A stretch of 64,000 bases of DNA from Chloroflexota bacterium (GCA_016223085.1 JACRPS010000011.1:1-64000), one strand, 5' to 3'; positions 24,862-34,562 are shown, counted from the first letter of the stretch. Program-made: numbers and translations. Notes: generated from the letters alone by a model not told the origin.

Positions 24862-26099
24862 AGCCCTTCCGCCAGCAGGGTATGCACGTCGCGCCGGAAC
24901 TCAAACGTGCCGGGGCGCAGCCGACCGGGATGCACGCTGTTGGTCAGCGCGGCAACAACTAACTGGCGCTCCGGGTCAATCCACAGCGATGTGCCGGTGA
25001 AGCCGGTATGCCCGAACGATGACAGGCTGAAGACATCCCCCGCCGACGACTCGCCCGCTTCCGGCGATTTCAGTACCCAGCCCAGCCCGCGCCGTTCACC
25101 GTTGGTCTGCTCCTGCCGGGCTTCGCGCAGCAGCTCGGGTTTGATGGACAATCGTGTGTCCTCGGTCAGCCACGCCTGCCCCAGCGCGGCCACATCCCGC
25201 GCCGCCGCAAACAGCCCGGCATGACCGGCCACGCCGCCCACGCCGCAAGCGTTTTCATCATGCACTTCGCCCCACACGCGGCGCTGCCGCCACGTCGCGT
25301 CATATTCGGTCGGCGCGATCCGCTCCCGTTCAACCCCGTTACGCACCGGATTAAACATTACAGTAGATAATCCCAGCGGGGCGGTTACCCACGCCCGTAT
25401 CGCTGTGTCGAGCGCACCCGGCGTACCATTTAACCGTGATACCGCTTCGCCTAGCAGCATCAGCCCCAGATCGCTGTAATGCACGCGCTGGCCGGGTTCG
25501 TCCACAAACGGGTAATCCCACAGCACATTCAGCGCCTTTGACCAGCGTTCGGCGCGGCTAATCGGGTCGGGCACATCCGGTGGTGTCGGCGCTGAACCGG
25601 CAGCGTTGTACACGTCACGCCAGGGCGCTAACCCGGAGGTGTGCGCCAGCAGGTGGCGAAACGTCACCCGCGCCGGGTATACCGTTTTGCCCGCCAGATT
25701 ATCCGGCGTCGGCAGGCGTTCCCTGCTGTGCGGGTCTTGCCCGCCGTCAATCGGTCGCGGGCTGATGCGGCCAAATTCCGGTAGCACCGTCACAATCGTA
25801 TCATCTATGGCGACTTTGCCCGCGCTGACCAGCGACAGGAACGCCGTTACTGTGAACAGCTTGGTGACAGACGCAAGATCAAACCACGTATCCGGCTGTG
25901 TTGGCCGCTGGCGAGTATCCGGGTCAAGCCAGCCCCATGCCTGATTCAGTACCACCGCGCCCTGATGCACCACGCATAGCGCCGCCGCCGGGAACACCAC
26001 GTCGAGATTGGCGCGCAGCAGGTCATGCAGGCGCGCGTCCGTTTCTGCCGGAAGCTGATTGACCGGCTGCGCGGGTGAAAGATCGTCTATCGTCAGCAT
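24858..26099 (-). CDS. Class C beta-lactamase-family serine hydrolase
   Basis: 413 residues from ATG 26099 (TGATG with the nagZ stop; a GTG one codon upstream is the alternative). Active-site motifs: SxxK as DLASVTKLFTVTAFL, the tyrosine motif YSDLGLML, and HTGFTGT in place of KTG. The family includes penicillin-binding-protein-like esterases and D-amino-acid peptidases. No signal peptide is seen, so a cytoplasmic muropeptide hydrolase or esterase is more likely than a lactamase. It is cotranscribed with nagZ and the sugar kinase. Confidence 0.88.
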   Translation of the reverse strand: MLTIDDLSPAQPVNQLPAETDARLHDLLRANLDVVFPAAALCVVHQGAVVLNQAWGWLDPDTRQRPTQPDTWFDLASVTKLFTVTAFLSLVSAGKVAIDDTIVTVLPEFGRISPRPIDGGQDPHSRERLPTPDNLAGKTVYPARVTFRHLLAHTSGLAPWRDVYNAAGSAPTPPDVPDPISRAERWSKALNVLWDYPFVDEPGQRVHYSDLGLMLLGEAVSRLNGTPGALDTAIRAWVTAPLGLSTVMFNPVRNGVERERIAPTEYDATWRQRRVWGEVHDENACGVGGVAGHAGLFAAARDVAALGQAWLTEDTRLSIKPELLREARQEQTNGERRGLGWVLKSPEAGESSAGDVFSLSSFGHTGFTGTSLWIDPERQLVVAALTNSVHPGRLRPGTFEFRRDVHTLLAEGL

Positions 26100-27655
26100 C
26101 ACACCAACTGCTCTACCGGCACGGGCAGTTTGCCCGCCGGTTTGAACTGCCCCAGCAGCGCGTCAACCGCCGCCAGCAGCGAGGGTTCGCCATCGCCGCA
26201 GGTGCATAGGACAGCCACCGCACCGGGCAACACCATCGCGTCATACGGATTGCGCAGGCAGACCAAAATCACCTGCTGCGCCCGCGCCGCCAGATCACGC
26301 GCCATATCAAGCTGTTCGGGGATCAGATGCGCATTGCGGGTCGCCAGCACCAGCACGTCACAGTCAGCGGCCATCTGCTGCGCCCGTTCCAGCGCCGCCG
26401 CATCGGTATCTGCCGACTTGAGCGACACACACACCGCCTGCGGCAGCCGTGCCGACAGCCGCGCCACAAACCCGGTTATGCCGCCGCGCTCGACCACGCC
26501 CGATTCCAGATATGACGCAAATTCTACGACGCCGGCGTTGGTATCCGGCTTCAGTGGAAAAACCGCCGGGTCGCTTTTCAGCAGCACCGTCCCGGCGCGC
26601 GCCGCCTGCTGCATCAGCGTCAGGCGCTCCGGCTGGCGAATGGCGCTGATGTCCGGCTGTGAATTAGCCGGGAAACGCGCCAGCAGCATTTGAATCCGGC
26701 CTACCGCTTCGTCTATGCGATTTTCTGACAGCCGCCCCGAACGCGCGGCTACCAGCAGCGCGTCGCAGGCTTCGGCCTGATAGGCGCGGGTGTGCGAAAA
26801 GAAGATGATGTCTTCCCCGGCTAGCGCCGCCAGCACCGCCGACTCGCCCGCGCCATAATGGTTGGAGATCGCTTTCATCTCCATACAGTCGGTGCAGGCC
26901 ACGCCCGTAAAACCGATGTCGCGTCGCAGCAGATCGCCGATCACACGCGGCGACAGCGTGGCCGGATACTGCGCGTCGAGGCCATCAAAGCGCACATGAT
27001 TGACCATCACCGCCGCTACGCCAGCCGCGACCGCCGCGCGGAACGGCACAAGATCGTACTGGTACAGATAGTCCGGCGCTTCGGTGATGACAGCAAGCGC
27101 CTCATGCGTATCTACCGGCGTATTGCCCACACCGGGAAAGTGTTTCGCCGTTGCCGCCACACCGGCGTTTTGAAAGCCACGCACCTCGGCGGCGGCCAGC
27201 GCGCTCACACGGCGAATATCGCGCCCCAGCGACCGCGCCCCCACGCTGGCATTGTGGATATTGTGCGTAATGTCCACCACCGGCGCCAGATTCCAGTTAA
27301 TGCCCAGCGCCGCCAGTTCCGCCGCCAACGCCGCTGATACCCGTTCCGCCAGCATTTCATCGTCCGCCGCGCCCAGCGCCATCGCGCCGGGGCTTTCGGT
27401 AAACCCTTCACTGGCGCGCAATCGGGCGACCACGCCGCCTTCCTGGTCAATGGCGACCAGAATCGGGCGCGGCGCGGCCTCGCGGCACGCCTGCACCAGA
27501 TCGGCCACCTGCGCCGGGCTGGCGACATTACGGGCAAACAGAATCACGCCGCCGATGCGCTCAGCCGCCAGCCATTCGAGAATGTAATCTGGCGGTGTCA
27601 GCCCGTCGAAGCCGACGACCAGCATTTGTCCGATTTTGGATTCAAGTGAGCGCAT
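26099..27655 (-). CDS. nagZ: Beta-N-acetylglucosaminidase (GH3), peptidoglycan recycling
   Basis: 518 residues: an N-terminal GH3 TIM barrel (about 1-335) plus a C-terminal alpha/beta domain (about 345-515), as in the two-domain Gram-positive NagZ. KHFPGVGNTPVDTH carries the Asp-x-His catalytic dyad, and FTGVACTDCMEMKAI holds the nucleophile Asp. No signal peptide is visible, so it acts on muropeptide or disaccharide inside the cell. It heads the cluster nagZ-hydrolase-kinase-AEC-murQ with 1-4 nt overlaps. Confidence 0.93.
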   Translation of the reverse strand: MRSLESKIGQMLVVGFDGLTPPDYILEWLAAERIGGVILFARNVASPAQVADLVQACREAAPRPILVAIDQEGGVVARLRASEGFTESPGAMALGAADDEMLAERVSAALAAELAALGINWNLAPVVDITHNIHNASVGARSLGRDIRRVSALAAAEVRGFQNAGVAATAKHFPGVGNTPVDTHEALAVITEAPDYLYQYDLVPFRAAVAAGVAAVMVNHVRFDGLDAQYPATLSPRVIGDLLRRDIGFTGVACTDCMEMKAISNHYGAGESAVLAALAGEDIIFFSHTRAYQAEACDALLVAARSGRLSENRIDEAVGRIQMLLARFPANSQPDISAIRQPERLTLMQQAARAGTVLLKSDPAVFPLKPDTNAGVVEFASYLESGVVERGGITGFVARLSARLPQAVCVSLKSADTDAAALERAQQMAADCDVLVLATRNAHLIPEQLDMARDLAARAQQVILVCLRNPYDAMVLPGAVAVLCTCGDGEPSLLAAVDALLGQFKPAGKLPVPVEQLV

Positions 27656-27667
27656 ATCGTTATCCCG

Positions 27668-27697
27668 GTAGGGGCGGGTTTAGAAACCCGCCCCTAC
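27668..27697. repeat. GTAGGG palindrome, GGGTTT-core class
   Basis: 30-bp inverted repeat, arms GTAGGGGCGGGTTTA and GAAACCCGCCCCTAC. It lies between the GH20 gene and nagZ, 12 nt upstream of the nagZ start. Confidence 0.95.
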
Positions 27698-27707
27698 GAT
27701 GTGCAAT

Positions 27708-29585
27708 CTATCTATACGCGGCGCAGGCGGCCTCCATACGTCCGATGCTTTCCGCCAGCCCGCCGGGGCGGTTGCGCGCCAGCCAGATCGTGCGGTAGCG
27801 GATTTGCAGCTCTTCCAGTTCGGCGCACAGGTGGGCCTTGCTAATGCTCGTATCCCCGACGATTAGCAGCAGGCGTTTCGCCCCATGCCGCAGCAAATCC
27901 GCTGCCAGCCGGAACTCATCCTTCATCAGCGCCGCGTCAGGCCGCGCCATCTGCGCCTGCTCCAGCGGCTCCATCACGCGGTCAATGTAAGCCAGCGTAT
28001 GCCGCAAATGATCGGGCAGGTTAACTGCGCCGATCAAATTCGCCCGGTGATAGGCAAAGCGCCCCGTGACGTCGGTCTGCGTCAGAATATCCAGTGGCAG
28101 ATGATAGGCCCAGAACAGCGCACTACCGTTCACAACCGTCACGCCTGGCTGCTGATAGGTGTTGCCCAGATCGTAGGCCAGCTTGCCCATCACGCCGGCT
28201 TTGTCCTCAAAGGCAAACGTGTTCAGTGCCGCGCAGATATCCATCTCCACGTTCTGTTGATACGACCAGCTTAATGCCGCGCCGTAGGCAAAACCGAGGA
28301 AGCTGACCGGATACGGCTGCCAGTGCCCCCAGTCGCCCCAGTCGGTGTTCAGCACACCAATCGCACCGTATTTCAGGCCGTTTTCAACCGCATTGCGGAT
28401 GTTGCCCATCGCGTTATCGGTGCGTCCGGCAATCGTCGTCCAGGAGGATGTACCGGGGCAGACGTAAAACGGGATGCCGGACTCGGCAAACACGCGGCAC
28501 TCGTTTTCAAAATCGTGCCAGCTTTCGTAGCCCCAGTTCAGCGCGATCACATCCTTCGGCAGTTCCGGCACGAGTTCTGGATGATGCAGGATGATGTCGC
28601 CCCAGAACTGCATCGTCAGACCGCGCTTTTTCACCAGTTCGTAGATTTTGAGCAGGAAGTCGAGGTATACGCGCCCCTCGCCCTTTTCTTCCACCAATGC
28701 CCTGCTGCGCCCCTGCCCCAGATCAAACGTCTCGTCGCAGCCCACGTTAAACTGGCGGCTGCTGAAGTTCGGTAGCAGTTCATCGTACAGACCGTCGAGG
28801 AAGGGGATCGTATCCGGGTTAGTCGGCGTCAGGCTGAAGGGATAATCGTGCCAGTTGCCCCAGGGGTCGGTAAAACCGGTCTCCGTTTCCGCCAGCGGCA
28901 TGTACTGCAGGTGTTCAAACCAGCGGTGCATGTGGCCGAAGCTATTCTGATTCGGCACCAGTTCGATAAACCGTTCGCGGCAGTAGGCGTCCAGCGCGCG
29001 GATTTCGTCGGCGGTTATGGGCGAGGCTTTCGCCCACACGTCGGGATGCTGCCTGTAAGCGAAAGTGTGCTCGGTATACAGTTGTAGCTGGTTCACTTTC
29101 CAGCTGGCCAGCCGGTCAACCAGATCGTACAGCGTGTCCATTGTCGGCACTTTGTCCCGGCTGATGTCCAGCATCACGCCGCGATTGGGGAAATTCGGCC
29201 AGTCCTCGATCACCAGCACCGGCAGGTCGGCACCGAACTGCTGCAACACCTGAATAAGCGTTATGATGCCGTAGAACGCCCCCGCTTCATCATGCGCCTG
29301 AAGCGTGATGCCACCAGGCGCGATAGTCAGCCGGTAGCCCTGCGGTTTGTCCACTTTATTATTGATGAGGATGGTCAATCCTTCATCGGTTGCGGTATCG
29401 CCAGCAACCACGTTCCAGTTTACTGCCGCATACCGGGCTAATGCCCGCTGCAAACGGGCAGCGGCCTGTCGCAGCCGCGCATCCGCGCTGTCAAGCGCGA
29501 TGGTCTGCTGACCGGCCAGCGTGACTCTACCGACATTGAACGTAAGTTTTTGCGGATTGGGAAGCAAAATGAGGTTTTTCGCCAT
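27708..29585 (-). CDS. GH20-family beta-N-acetylhexosaminidase
   Basis: 625 residues, without an obvious signal peptide. An N-terminal GH20b domain (about 5-120, HDEAGAFYGIITLIQVL) leads into the catalytic barrel, starting PNRGVMLDISRDKVP. The Asp-Glu catalytic pair lies in FNVGCDETFDLG, and WGDIILHHPELV and LNTDWGDWGH are family landmarks. It releases terminal GlcNAc or GalNAc from glycans. It is separated from nagZ by a palindrome but runs in the same direction. ATG follows AGGAAG. Confidence 0.92.
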   Translation of the reverse strand: MAKNLILLPNPQKLTFNVGRVTLAGQQTIALDSADARLRQAAARLQRALARYAAVNWNVVAGDTATDEGLTILINNKVDKPQGYRLTIAPGGITLQAHDEAGAFYGIITLIQVLQQFGADLPVLVIEDWPNFPNRGVMLDISRDKVPTMDTLYDLVDRLASWKVNQLQLYTEHTFAYRQHPDVWAKASPITADEIRALDAYCRERFIELVPNQNSFGHMHRWFEHLQYMPLAETETGFTDPWGNWHDYPFSLTPTNPDTIPFLDGLYDELLPNFSSRQFNVGCDETFDLGQGRSRALVEEKGEGRVYLDFLLKIYELVKKRGLTMQFWGDIILHHPELVPELPKDVIALNWGYESWHDFENECRVFAESGIPFYVCPGTSSWTTIAGRTDNAMGNIRNAVENGLKYGAIGVLNTDWGDWGHWQPYPVSFLGFAYGAALSWSYQQNVEMDICAALNTFAFEDKAGVMGKLAYDLGNTYQQPGVTVVNGSALFWAYHLPLDILTQTDVTGRFAYHRANLIGAVNLPDHLRHTLAYIDRVMEPLEQAQMARPDAALMKDEFRLAADLLRHGAKRLLLIVGDTSISKAHLCAELEELQIRYRTIWLARNRPGGLAESIGRMEAACAAYR

Positions 29586-29707
29586 GCTGATTCTTCCTGC
29601 TGCGGGGTAAAAGTCTCAGTATAGTCCCCCTGATGCGCCGGTATTTTACCGGGTTCGGGCGCGGCCTGCCACGACCATTAGATGCGAGAGGGATTAAAAC
29701 GTGTCAC

Positions 29708-29735
29708 GTAGGGGCACGGCATGCCGTGCCCCTAC
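29708..29735. repeat. GTAGGG palindrome, GGCATGCC-core class
   Basis: Perfect 28-bp inverted repeat, arms GTAGGGGCACGGCA and TGCCGTGCCCCTAC. First of three palindromes of three different classes in 142 bp. Confidence 0.95.
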
Positions 29736-29752
29736 AGCCTGCGACAAAAAGC

Positions 29753-29782
29753 GTAGGGGCGGGTTTCGAAACCCGCCCCTAC
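29753..29782. repeat. GTAGGG palindrome, GGGTTT-core class
   Basis: Perfect 30-bp inverted repeat, arms GTAGGGGCGGGTTTC and GAAACCCGCCCCTAC. Second of the three in this gap. Confidence 0.95.
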
Positions 29783-29821
29783 CATGCCCGACCCTCTATC
29801 GGGGGAATAAGCAATTTGGGC

Positions 29822-29849
29822 GTAGGGACACGATATATCGTGTCCCTAC
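29822..29849. repeat. GTAGGG palindrome, ACACGAT-core class
   Basis: Perfect 28-bp inverted repeat, arms GTAGGGACACGATA and TATCGTGTCCCTAC. It lies 8 nt after the nifJ stop (minus strand). Confidence 0.95.
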
Positions 29850-29857
29850 ACAGCATA

Positions 29858-32800
29858 TTAGTTCTTCGCCAGCATCTGGTACTGGTTCCAGCGTTGCAGC
29901 ACGTCCTTATGGATCAGCTCCGACAGCATCTGCGCGCGTTCCGGGTCGGACTTGCGCAGCACGTTGAAGCGCGTCTGTTTGTACAGGTACGACTCCAGTT
30001 CTTCAATGTTGATGCCCTTCGAGTCCAACGTGAAGGGGTTCTTGCCTTCTGCTGCGTCCGGGTTGTAGCGGTACAGCGGCCAGAAACCACTGTCTACCGC
30101 TTCCGACTGGAGCGCGTTGCCCTTCAGGATGTCAATGCCCTGCATGATGCAGTGGCTGTAGGTGATGATAAGCGACGGCCCGTTGTAGGCTTCGGCTTCC
30201 TTGATCGCGGTCACGGCCTGCGTCATATTCGCGCCCATCGCAATCTGCGCCACGTAGACATTGCCGTAAGAGATGGCGATCAGGCCGAGGTCTTTCTTCG
30301 GCAGCGGCTTGCCGGCAGCGGCAAACTTTGCTACCGCACCGCGCGGCGTCGCCTTCGACATCTGGCCGCCGGTGTTCGAGTACACGCCGGTGTCCAGCAC
30401 CATCACGTTGACGTTCTGGCCGCTTGCCAGCACATGATCGAGGCCGCCGTAGCCGATGTCATAGGCCCAGCCGTCACCGCCGAAAATCCAGACCGACCGC
30501 TTGATGAGGTTGTCGGCCACCGCCAGCAGTTGCTTGCTGAACGAGTCTGTCCGGGTTTCCAACACGGTCTTCAACTGTGCGACGCGGGCGCGCTGTTCTT
30601 CGATGCCTTCCGGCGTGCTCTGGTCGCCATCACGCAGCGCCGTCAGCAGGACTTCATTGTCTGGCATCGTTTCAATCGCCCGGTCAAGCAGTTCAAAGGC
30701 GTACTCGGCCAGCTTGTTCAGCGTCAGCCGCATCCCCAGGCCGAACTCGGCATTGTCTTCAAACAGCGAGTTCGACCAGGCCGGGCCACGTCCGTCGCTG
30801 CGCGTGGTGTACGGCGTTGTCGGCAGGTTGCCGCCGTAGATGGACGAGCAGCCGGTGGCGTTGGCGATGACGGTGTGATCGCCGTAAAGCTGCGAGATCA
30901 GCTTGATGTACGGCGTTTCGCCGCAGCCGGAGCACGCGCCGGAGAACTCAAACAGCGGCGGGAGCAACTGCGACCCCTTGACCGTAAAGCGGTTGACCTT
31001 GTACTTCGCCAGGTCCAGATCGGGGATGGACAGGAAATGCTCCCAGTTCTTCGATTCCGGCTCGCGCAGCGGGGCCTGCGGCGCCATGTTGATGGCTTTC
31101 TTGTCGGTCTTCTGGCCGTTGATCTTCTCAAACGCCGGGCAGATTTCCACGCACACGCCGCAGCCGGTGCAGTCTTCCGGCGCAACCTGCACCGTGTAAC
31201 GCATCCCGGTGAACTCGCGGCCTTTCGCCTCCGTGGACTTAAAGGTCGCCGGCGAACTGCCATTGGCGTAGTGTTCGTCGTAGATTTTCACACGGATCGC
31301 GGCATGCGGGCAGACATACGAACACTGGTTGCACTGAATGCAGATGTCCGATTCCCACACCGGGATTTCCGACGCGATGTTGCGTTTCTCGAACTTCGAT
31401 GTGCCGGTGGGGAACGTGCCGTCAATCGGCAGCGCCGACACGGGCAGCAGATCACCCTGCTTGGCAACCATCGGCATCGTCACGTTCTTGACAAATTCGG
31501 GCGCATTTACTGGCGCGCTGACGCCGACACAGCGGGTGTTTGTGACCGTATTCGGCACGATAACTTCCTGCACGCGCTCGACGGCCAGCATCGCGGCGCG
31601 CACGTTCATGTCCACCACCGCCTGCCCCTTGTCGCCGTAAGTGTCTTCAATCGCCAGCTTAATCATCTCCAGCGCCTGTTCCTGCGGTAGCACGCCGGAA
31701 ATGCTGAAGAACGCCGCCTGCATCGTGGTATTGATGCGCCCGCCCAGACCAAGCGACTTCGCCAACTTGAGCGCGTCAATGACGAAGAAACGCGCCCGCT
31801 TGTCAATCAACTGCTGCTGGACTTCGCCGGGCAGGTGCTGCCAGACTTCCTTCGCGTCATGCGGCGCGTTCAGCAGGAAGGTGCCGCCGGGTTTCAGCTT
31901 ACTCAGCATATCAAACCGTTCGAGGAAGCTGAAGTTGTGGCAGGCGAGGAAATCGGCCTGCTTGACCAGATACACGCTGCGGATCGGCTGCCGGCTGAAG
32001 CGCAGGTGCGAAGTGGTCATCGAGCCGGATTTCTTCGAGTCGTAGACGAAGTAACCCTGCGTGTAGAAATCGGTCGCTTTGGCGATGATCTTGATCGTGT
32101 TTTTGTTCGCGCCCACCGTACCGTCCGCGCCCAGGCCGTAGAACATGGCGGTGTGAACGCCCGCGGGTTCGCTGGAGAAGGTAGGGTCATACGGCAGGCT
32201 GGTATTGGTCACATCGTCGTTGATACCGACGGTGAAGTTATTCTTCGGGCGGTCGTTAAGCAGGTTGTCAAACACGGCCTTCGCCATCGCGGCGTCAAAT
32301 TCCTTCGACCCCAGACCATAGCGGCCACCGACGACCTGCGGCAGGCTGCTGATGCTGCCGGCTTCCAGCGCCTCGTACAGTGCGGTGCGGACATCCTGAT
32401 ACAGTGGTTCGCCCGCCGAGCCGGACTCTTTCGTGCGGTCGAGCACCGCGATCCTGCGGACGGTCTTCGGCAGCGCCGCGATAAACGCATCGGTGACAAA
32501 CGGGCGGTACAGGCGCACCTTCAGCACACCCACCTTTTCACCGCGCGCGTTCAGATAATCGGCCACTTCCAGCAGTGTTTCACCCGCCGATCCCATCACG
32601 ACGACCACGCGGTCGGCATCCGGCGCGCCGTAATAATCGAACAGGTGATACTGGCGGCCAACCAGCGCAGCCAGTCGGTTCATGTATTCCTGCACAATCG
32701 CGCCGGTCTGGCGATAGTACACATTCGCGGCCTCGCGTGACTGGAAGAACACGTCCGGGTCCTGCGCCGAACCGCGCATCACCGGGCGTTCCGGGTTCAG

Positions 32801-33406
32801 CCCGCGCATTCGGTGCGCCGCGACCAGATCGTCGTCAATCATCGTCCGCATGTCGTCAAACGTCAGTTCTTCGATTTTCTGGATTTCGCTCGAGGTGCGG
32901 AAACCGTCAAAGAAATGCACAAATGGCACGCGCGCCTTCAACGTGGCGGCGTGGGCAATCAGCGCCATATCCATCGCTTCCTGCACGTTGCTGGAATTGA
33001 GCATCGCCCAGCCGGTCTGCCGGACGGCCATCACGTCGGAGTGATCGCCGAAGATGGACAGCGCGTGCGCGGCAATCGCGCGGGCGGCAATGTGAAACAC
33101 CGTCGGCGTCAGTTCGCCGGCGATCTTATACATGTTGGGGATCATCAGCATGAAGGTCGTCGCCAGCGCGCCGGTGGTCAGCGCACCGTGAACCGCGCCC
33201 GCCGCGCCGCCTTCGGACTGCATTTCCACCACGCGCGGGACGGTGCCCCAGATATTCTTTTCGTTCGCCGATGATTTTTCGTCGGCCAGCTCACCCATTA
33301 ACGATGACGGGGTAATCGGGTAGATTGCGATAACCTCGCTCACGGCATGGGCCACATGGGCCGTCGCCGTGTTGGCATCCACTGTCACAAAATGTCGTTC
33401 AACCAT
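29858..33406 (-). CDS. nifJ: Pyruvate:ferredoxin (flavodoxin) oxidoreductase, one-chain type
   Basis: I start it at ATG 33406 (MVERHFVTVDANTATAHVAH) after GGAAGG; 1182 residues, usual for fused PFOR. It interconverts pyruvate and acetyl-CoA plus CO2 with ferredoxin. Domain order: alpha domain with IAIYPITPSSLMGE, gamma domain (GLGADGTVGANKNTIKI), two-cluster ferredoxin domain (CIQCNQCSYVCP, CTGCGVCVEIC), then the thiamine-diphosphate domain (SGACSGCGETPYIKL, GDGWAYDIGYGGLDH, NTGGQMSKATPRGA). It is divergent from a DHODH-like gene and close to ppdK, so the region handles pyruvate in either direction. Confidence 0.97.
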   Translation of the reverse strand: MVERHFVTVDANTATAHVAHAVSEVIAIYPITPSSLMGELADEKSSANEKNIWGTVPRVVEMQSEGGAAGAVHGALTTGALATTFMLMIPNMYKIAGELTPTVFHIAARAIAAHALSIFGDHSDVMAVRQTGWAMLNSSNVQEAMDMALIAHAATLKARVPFVHFFDGFRTSSEIQKIEELTFDDMRTMIDDDLVAAHRMRGLNPERPVMRGSAQDPDVFFQSREAANVYYRQTGAIVQEYMNRLAALVGRQYHLFDYYGAPDADRVVVVMGSAGETLLEVADYLNARGEKVGVLKVRLYRPFVTDAFIAALPKTVRRIAVLDRTKESGSAGEPLYQDVRTALYEALEAGSISSLPQVVGGRYGLGSKEFDAAMAKAVFDNLLNDRPKNNFTVGINDDVTNTSLPYDPTFSSEPAGVHTAMFYGLGADGTVGANKNTIKIIAKATDFYTQGYFVYDSKKSGSMTTSHLRFSRQPIRSVYLVKQADFLACHNFSFLERFDMLSKLKPGGTFLLNAPHDAKEVWQHLPGEVQQQLIDKRARFFVIDALKLAKSLGLGGRINTTMQAAFFSISGVLPQEQALEMIKLAIEDTYGDKGQAVVDMNVRAAMLAVERVQEVIVPNTVTNTRCVGVSAPVNAPEFVKNVTMPMVAKQGDLLPVSALPIDGTFPTGTSKFEKRNIASEIPVWESDICIQCNQCSYVCPHAAIRVKIYDEHYANGSSPATFKSTEAKGREFTGMRYTVQVAPEDCTGCGVCVEICPAFEKINGQKTDKKAINMAPQAPLREPESKNWEHFLSIPDLDLAKYKVNRFTVKGSQLLPPLFEFSGACSGCGETPYIKLISQLYGDHTVIANATGCSSIYGGNLPTTPYTTRSDGRGPAWSNSLFEDNAEFGLGMRLTLNKLAEYAFELLDRAIETMPDNEVLLTALRDGDQSTPEGIEEQRARVAQLKTVLETRTDSFSKQLLAVADNLIKRSVWIFGGDGWAYDIGYGGLDHVLASGQNVNVMVLDTGVYSNTGGQMSKATPRGAVAKFAAAGKPLPKKDLGLIAISYGNVYVAQIAMGANMTQAVTAIKEAEAYNGPSLIITYSHCIMQGIDILKGNALQSEAVDSGFWPLYRYNPDAAEGKNPFTLDSKGINIEELESYLYKQTRFNVLRKSDPERAQMLSELIHKDVLQRWNQYQMLAKN

Positions 33407-33575
33407 TGCCTGTACCTTCCCAAAAAGCACGCTTGATACGACATGAGTCTAGTCCCCCAGCGCCGTGTCATAAAGTGAAGAACAGCATAAATTTCGTGCC
33501 AATCGTCACTTCTGCCATTAAGGATAGGACGGTAAAGTGAGAAAGACATTCGCTATAAGTCAGGAGTTTTGATTC

Positions 33576-34562
33576 ATGGTTGATTTTTCGACGACGTATT
33601 TAGGCATTCCACTCAAAAACCCCCTGGTTGTCGCTGCCAGTTCGCTGTCCAGCCGCGTCGATTCGGTCAAGCAGGCTGAAGAAGCCGGCGCCGGCGCCCT
33701 CGTGATTCGCTCCTTGTTTGAAGAACAAATCCAGTTCGACGCGCTCCGCATGGAAAACGCCCTGAACGTGGCCGGTGACGGTTTTGCCGAAGCGCAGTCG
33801 TATTTCCCGAAGGTGGAACATGGCGGCCCGAAGGAACACCTGATGTGGGTGGAAAAAACACGCAAGGCCGTGAAAATGCCAGTGTTCGCCAGCCTCAATG
33901 CCGTTTCTCCTGGCGCGTGGACGAACTACGCCCGGCAGTTGGTGGATACCGGCGTGGATGGGCTGGAAGTGAACTTCTATGCCGTTGCCACCGACCCCAC
34001 CCGCCCCGGCAGCGATCTGGAACGGGCGCTGTTTGACGTGGTGGAAAGCGTGCGGGCGGAGGTGAAGGTGCCGTTCGCCGTCAAACTCAGCCCGTTTTAC
34101 ACCTCGATTGTGAACATCGTCAGCGAGATCGAAAAACGCGGCGCGAACGGTGTGGTGCTGTTCAACCGCTTCCTGCAGCCAAACATTGACCCCGATACTG
34201 AATCGCTCTACAGCCAGATGACCTACAGCCAGCCGGACGAAATCAAAGCGCCGCTGCGCTGGATTGCCATCCTGTACGGACGCACCAAACTTGATCTCGC
34301 GCTCAGCACCGGCGTACACAGCGGCAAGGACGCCATCAAGGGGCTGCTGGCGGGCGCGACGGTTGTTCAGATGGCGGCCACGCTGCTGAAGAACGGGCCG
34401 CATTACCTGTCCACCATGCTGATTCAGATGCAGGGCTGGATGGAAGAACACAGCTACAGCCGGGTGTCCGAATTTCGGGGGAATGTCAGCCAGAAGAACT
34501 GCGACGACCCGTTTGCCTTTGAACGCGCCCAGTACGTCCGGCTGCTGCTTGACCAAAAATAA
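33576..34562 (+). CDS. Dihydroorotate dehydrogenase-like flavoprotein
   Basis: 328 residues with the DHODH TIM-barrel layout: YLGIPLKNPLVVAASSLSS at the start, VPFAVKLSPFYTSI in the middle, and SGKDAIKGLLAGATVVQMA for FMN phosphate. The catalytic loop of true class 1 enzymes (NLSCPN) is replaced by VNFYAVATDPTRPG, so the usual Cys or Ser base is absent. It probably does not oxidise dihydroorotate. Such proteins often lie beside nifJ in anaerobes, as here. AGGAG precedes the ATG at good spacing. Real function unknown. Confidence 0.8.
   Translation: MVDFSTTYLGIPLKNPLVVAASSLSSRVDSVKQAEEAGAGALVIRSLFEEQIQFDALRMENALNVAGDGFAEAQSYFPKVEHGGPKEHLMWVEKTRKAVKMPVFASLNAVSPGAWTNYARQLVDTGVDGLEVNFYAVATDPTRPGSDLERALFDVVESVRAEVKVPFAVKLSPFYTSIVNIVSEIEKRGANGVVLFNRFLQPNIDPDTESLYSQMTYSQPDEIKAPLRWIAILYGRTKLDLALSTGVHSGKDAIKGLLAGATVVQMAATLLKNGPHYLSTMLIQMQGWMEEHSYSRVSEFRGNVSQKNCDDPFAFERAQYVRLLLDQK

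Noticed and set aside
29633-31690. Open frame of about 685 codons antisense to nifJ
   Set aside because: Composition is typical of antisense shadow (Arg/His/Gln-rich). Its first part crosses three palindromes, and nifJ is certain on the other strand.
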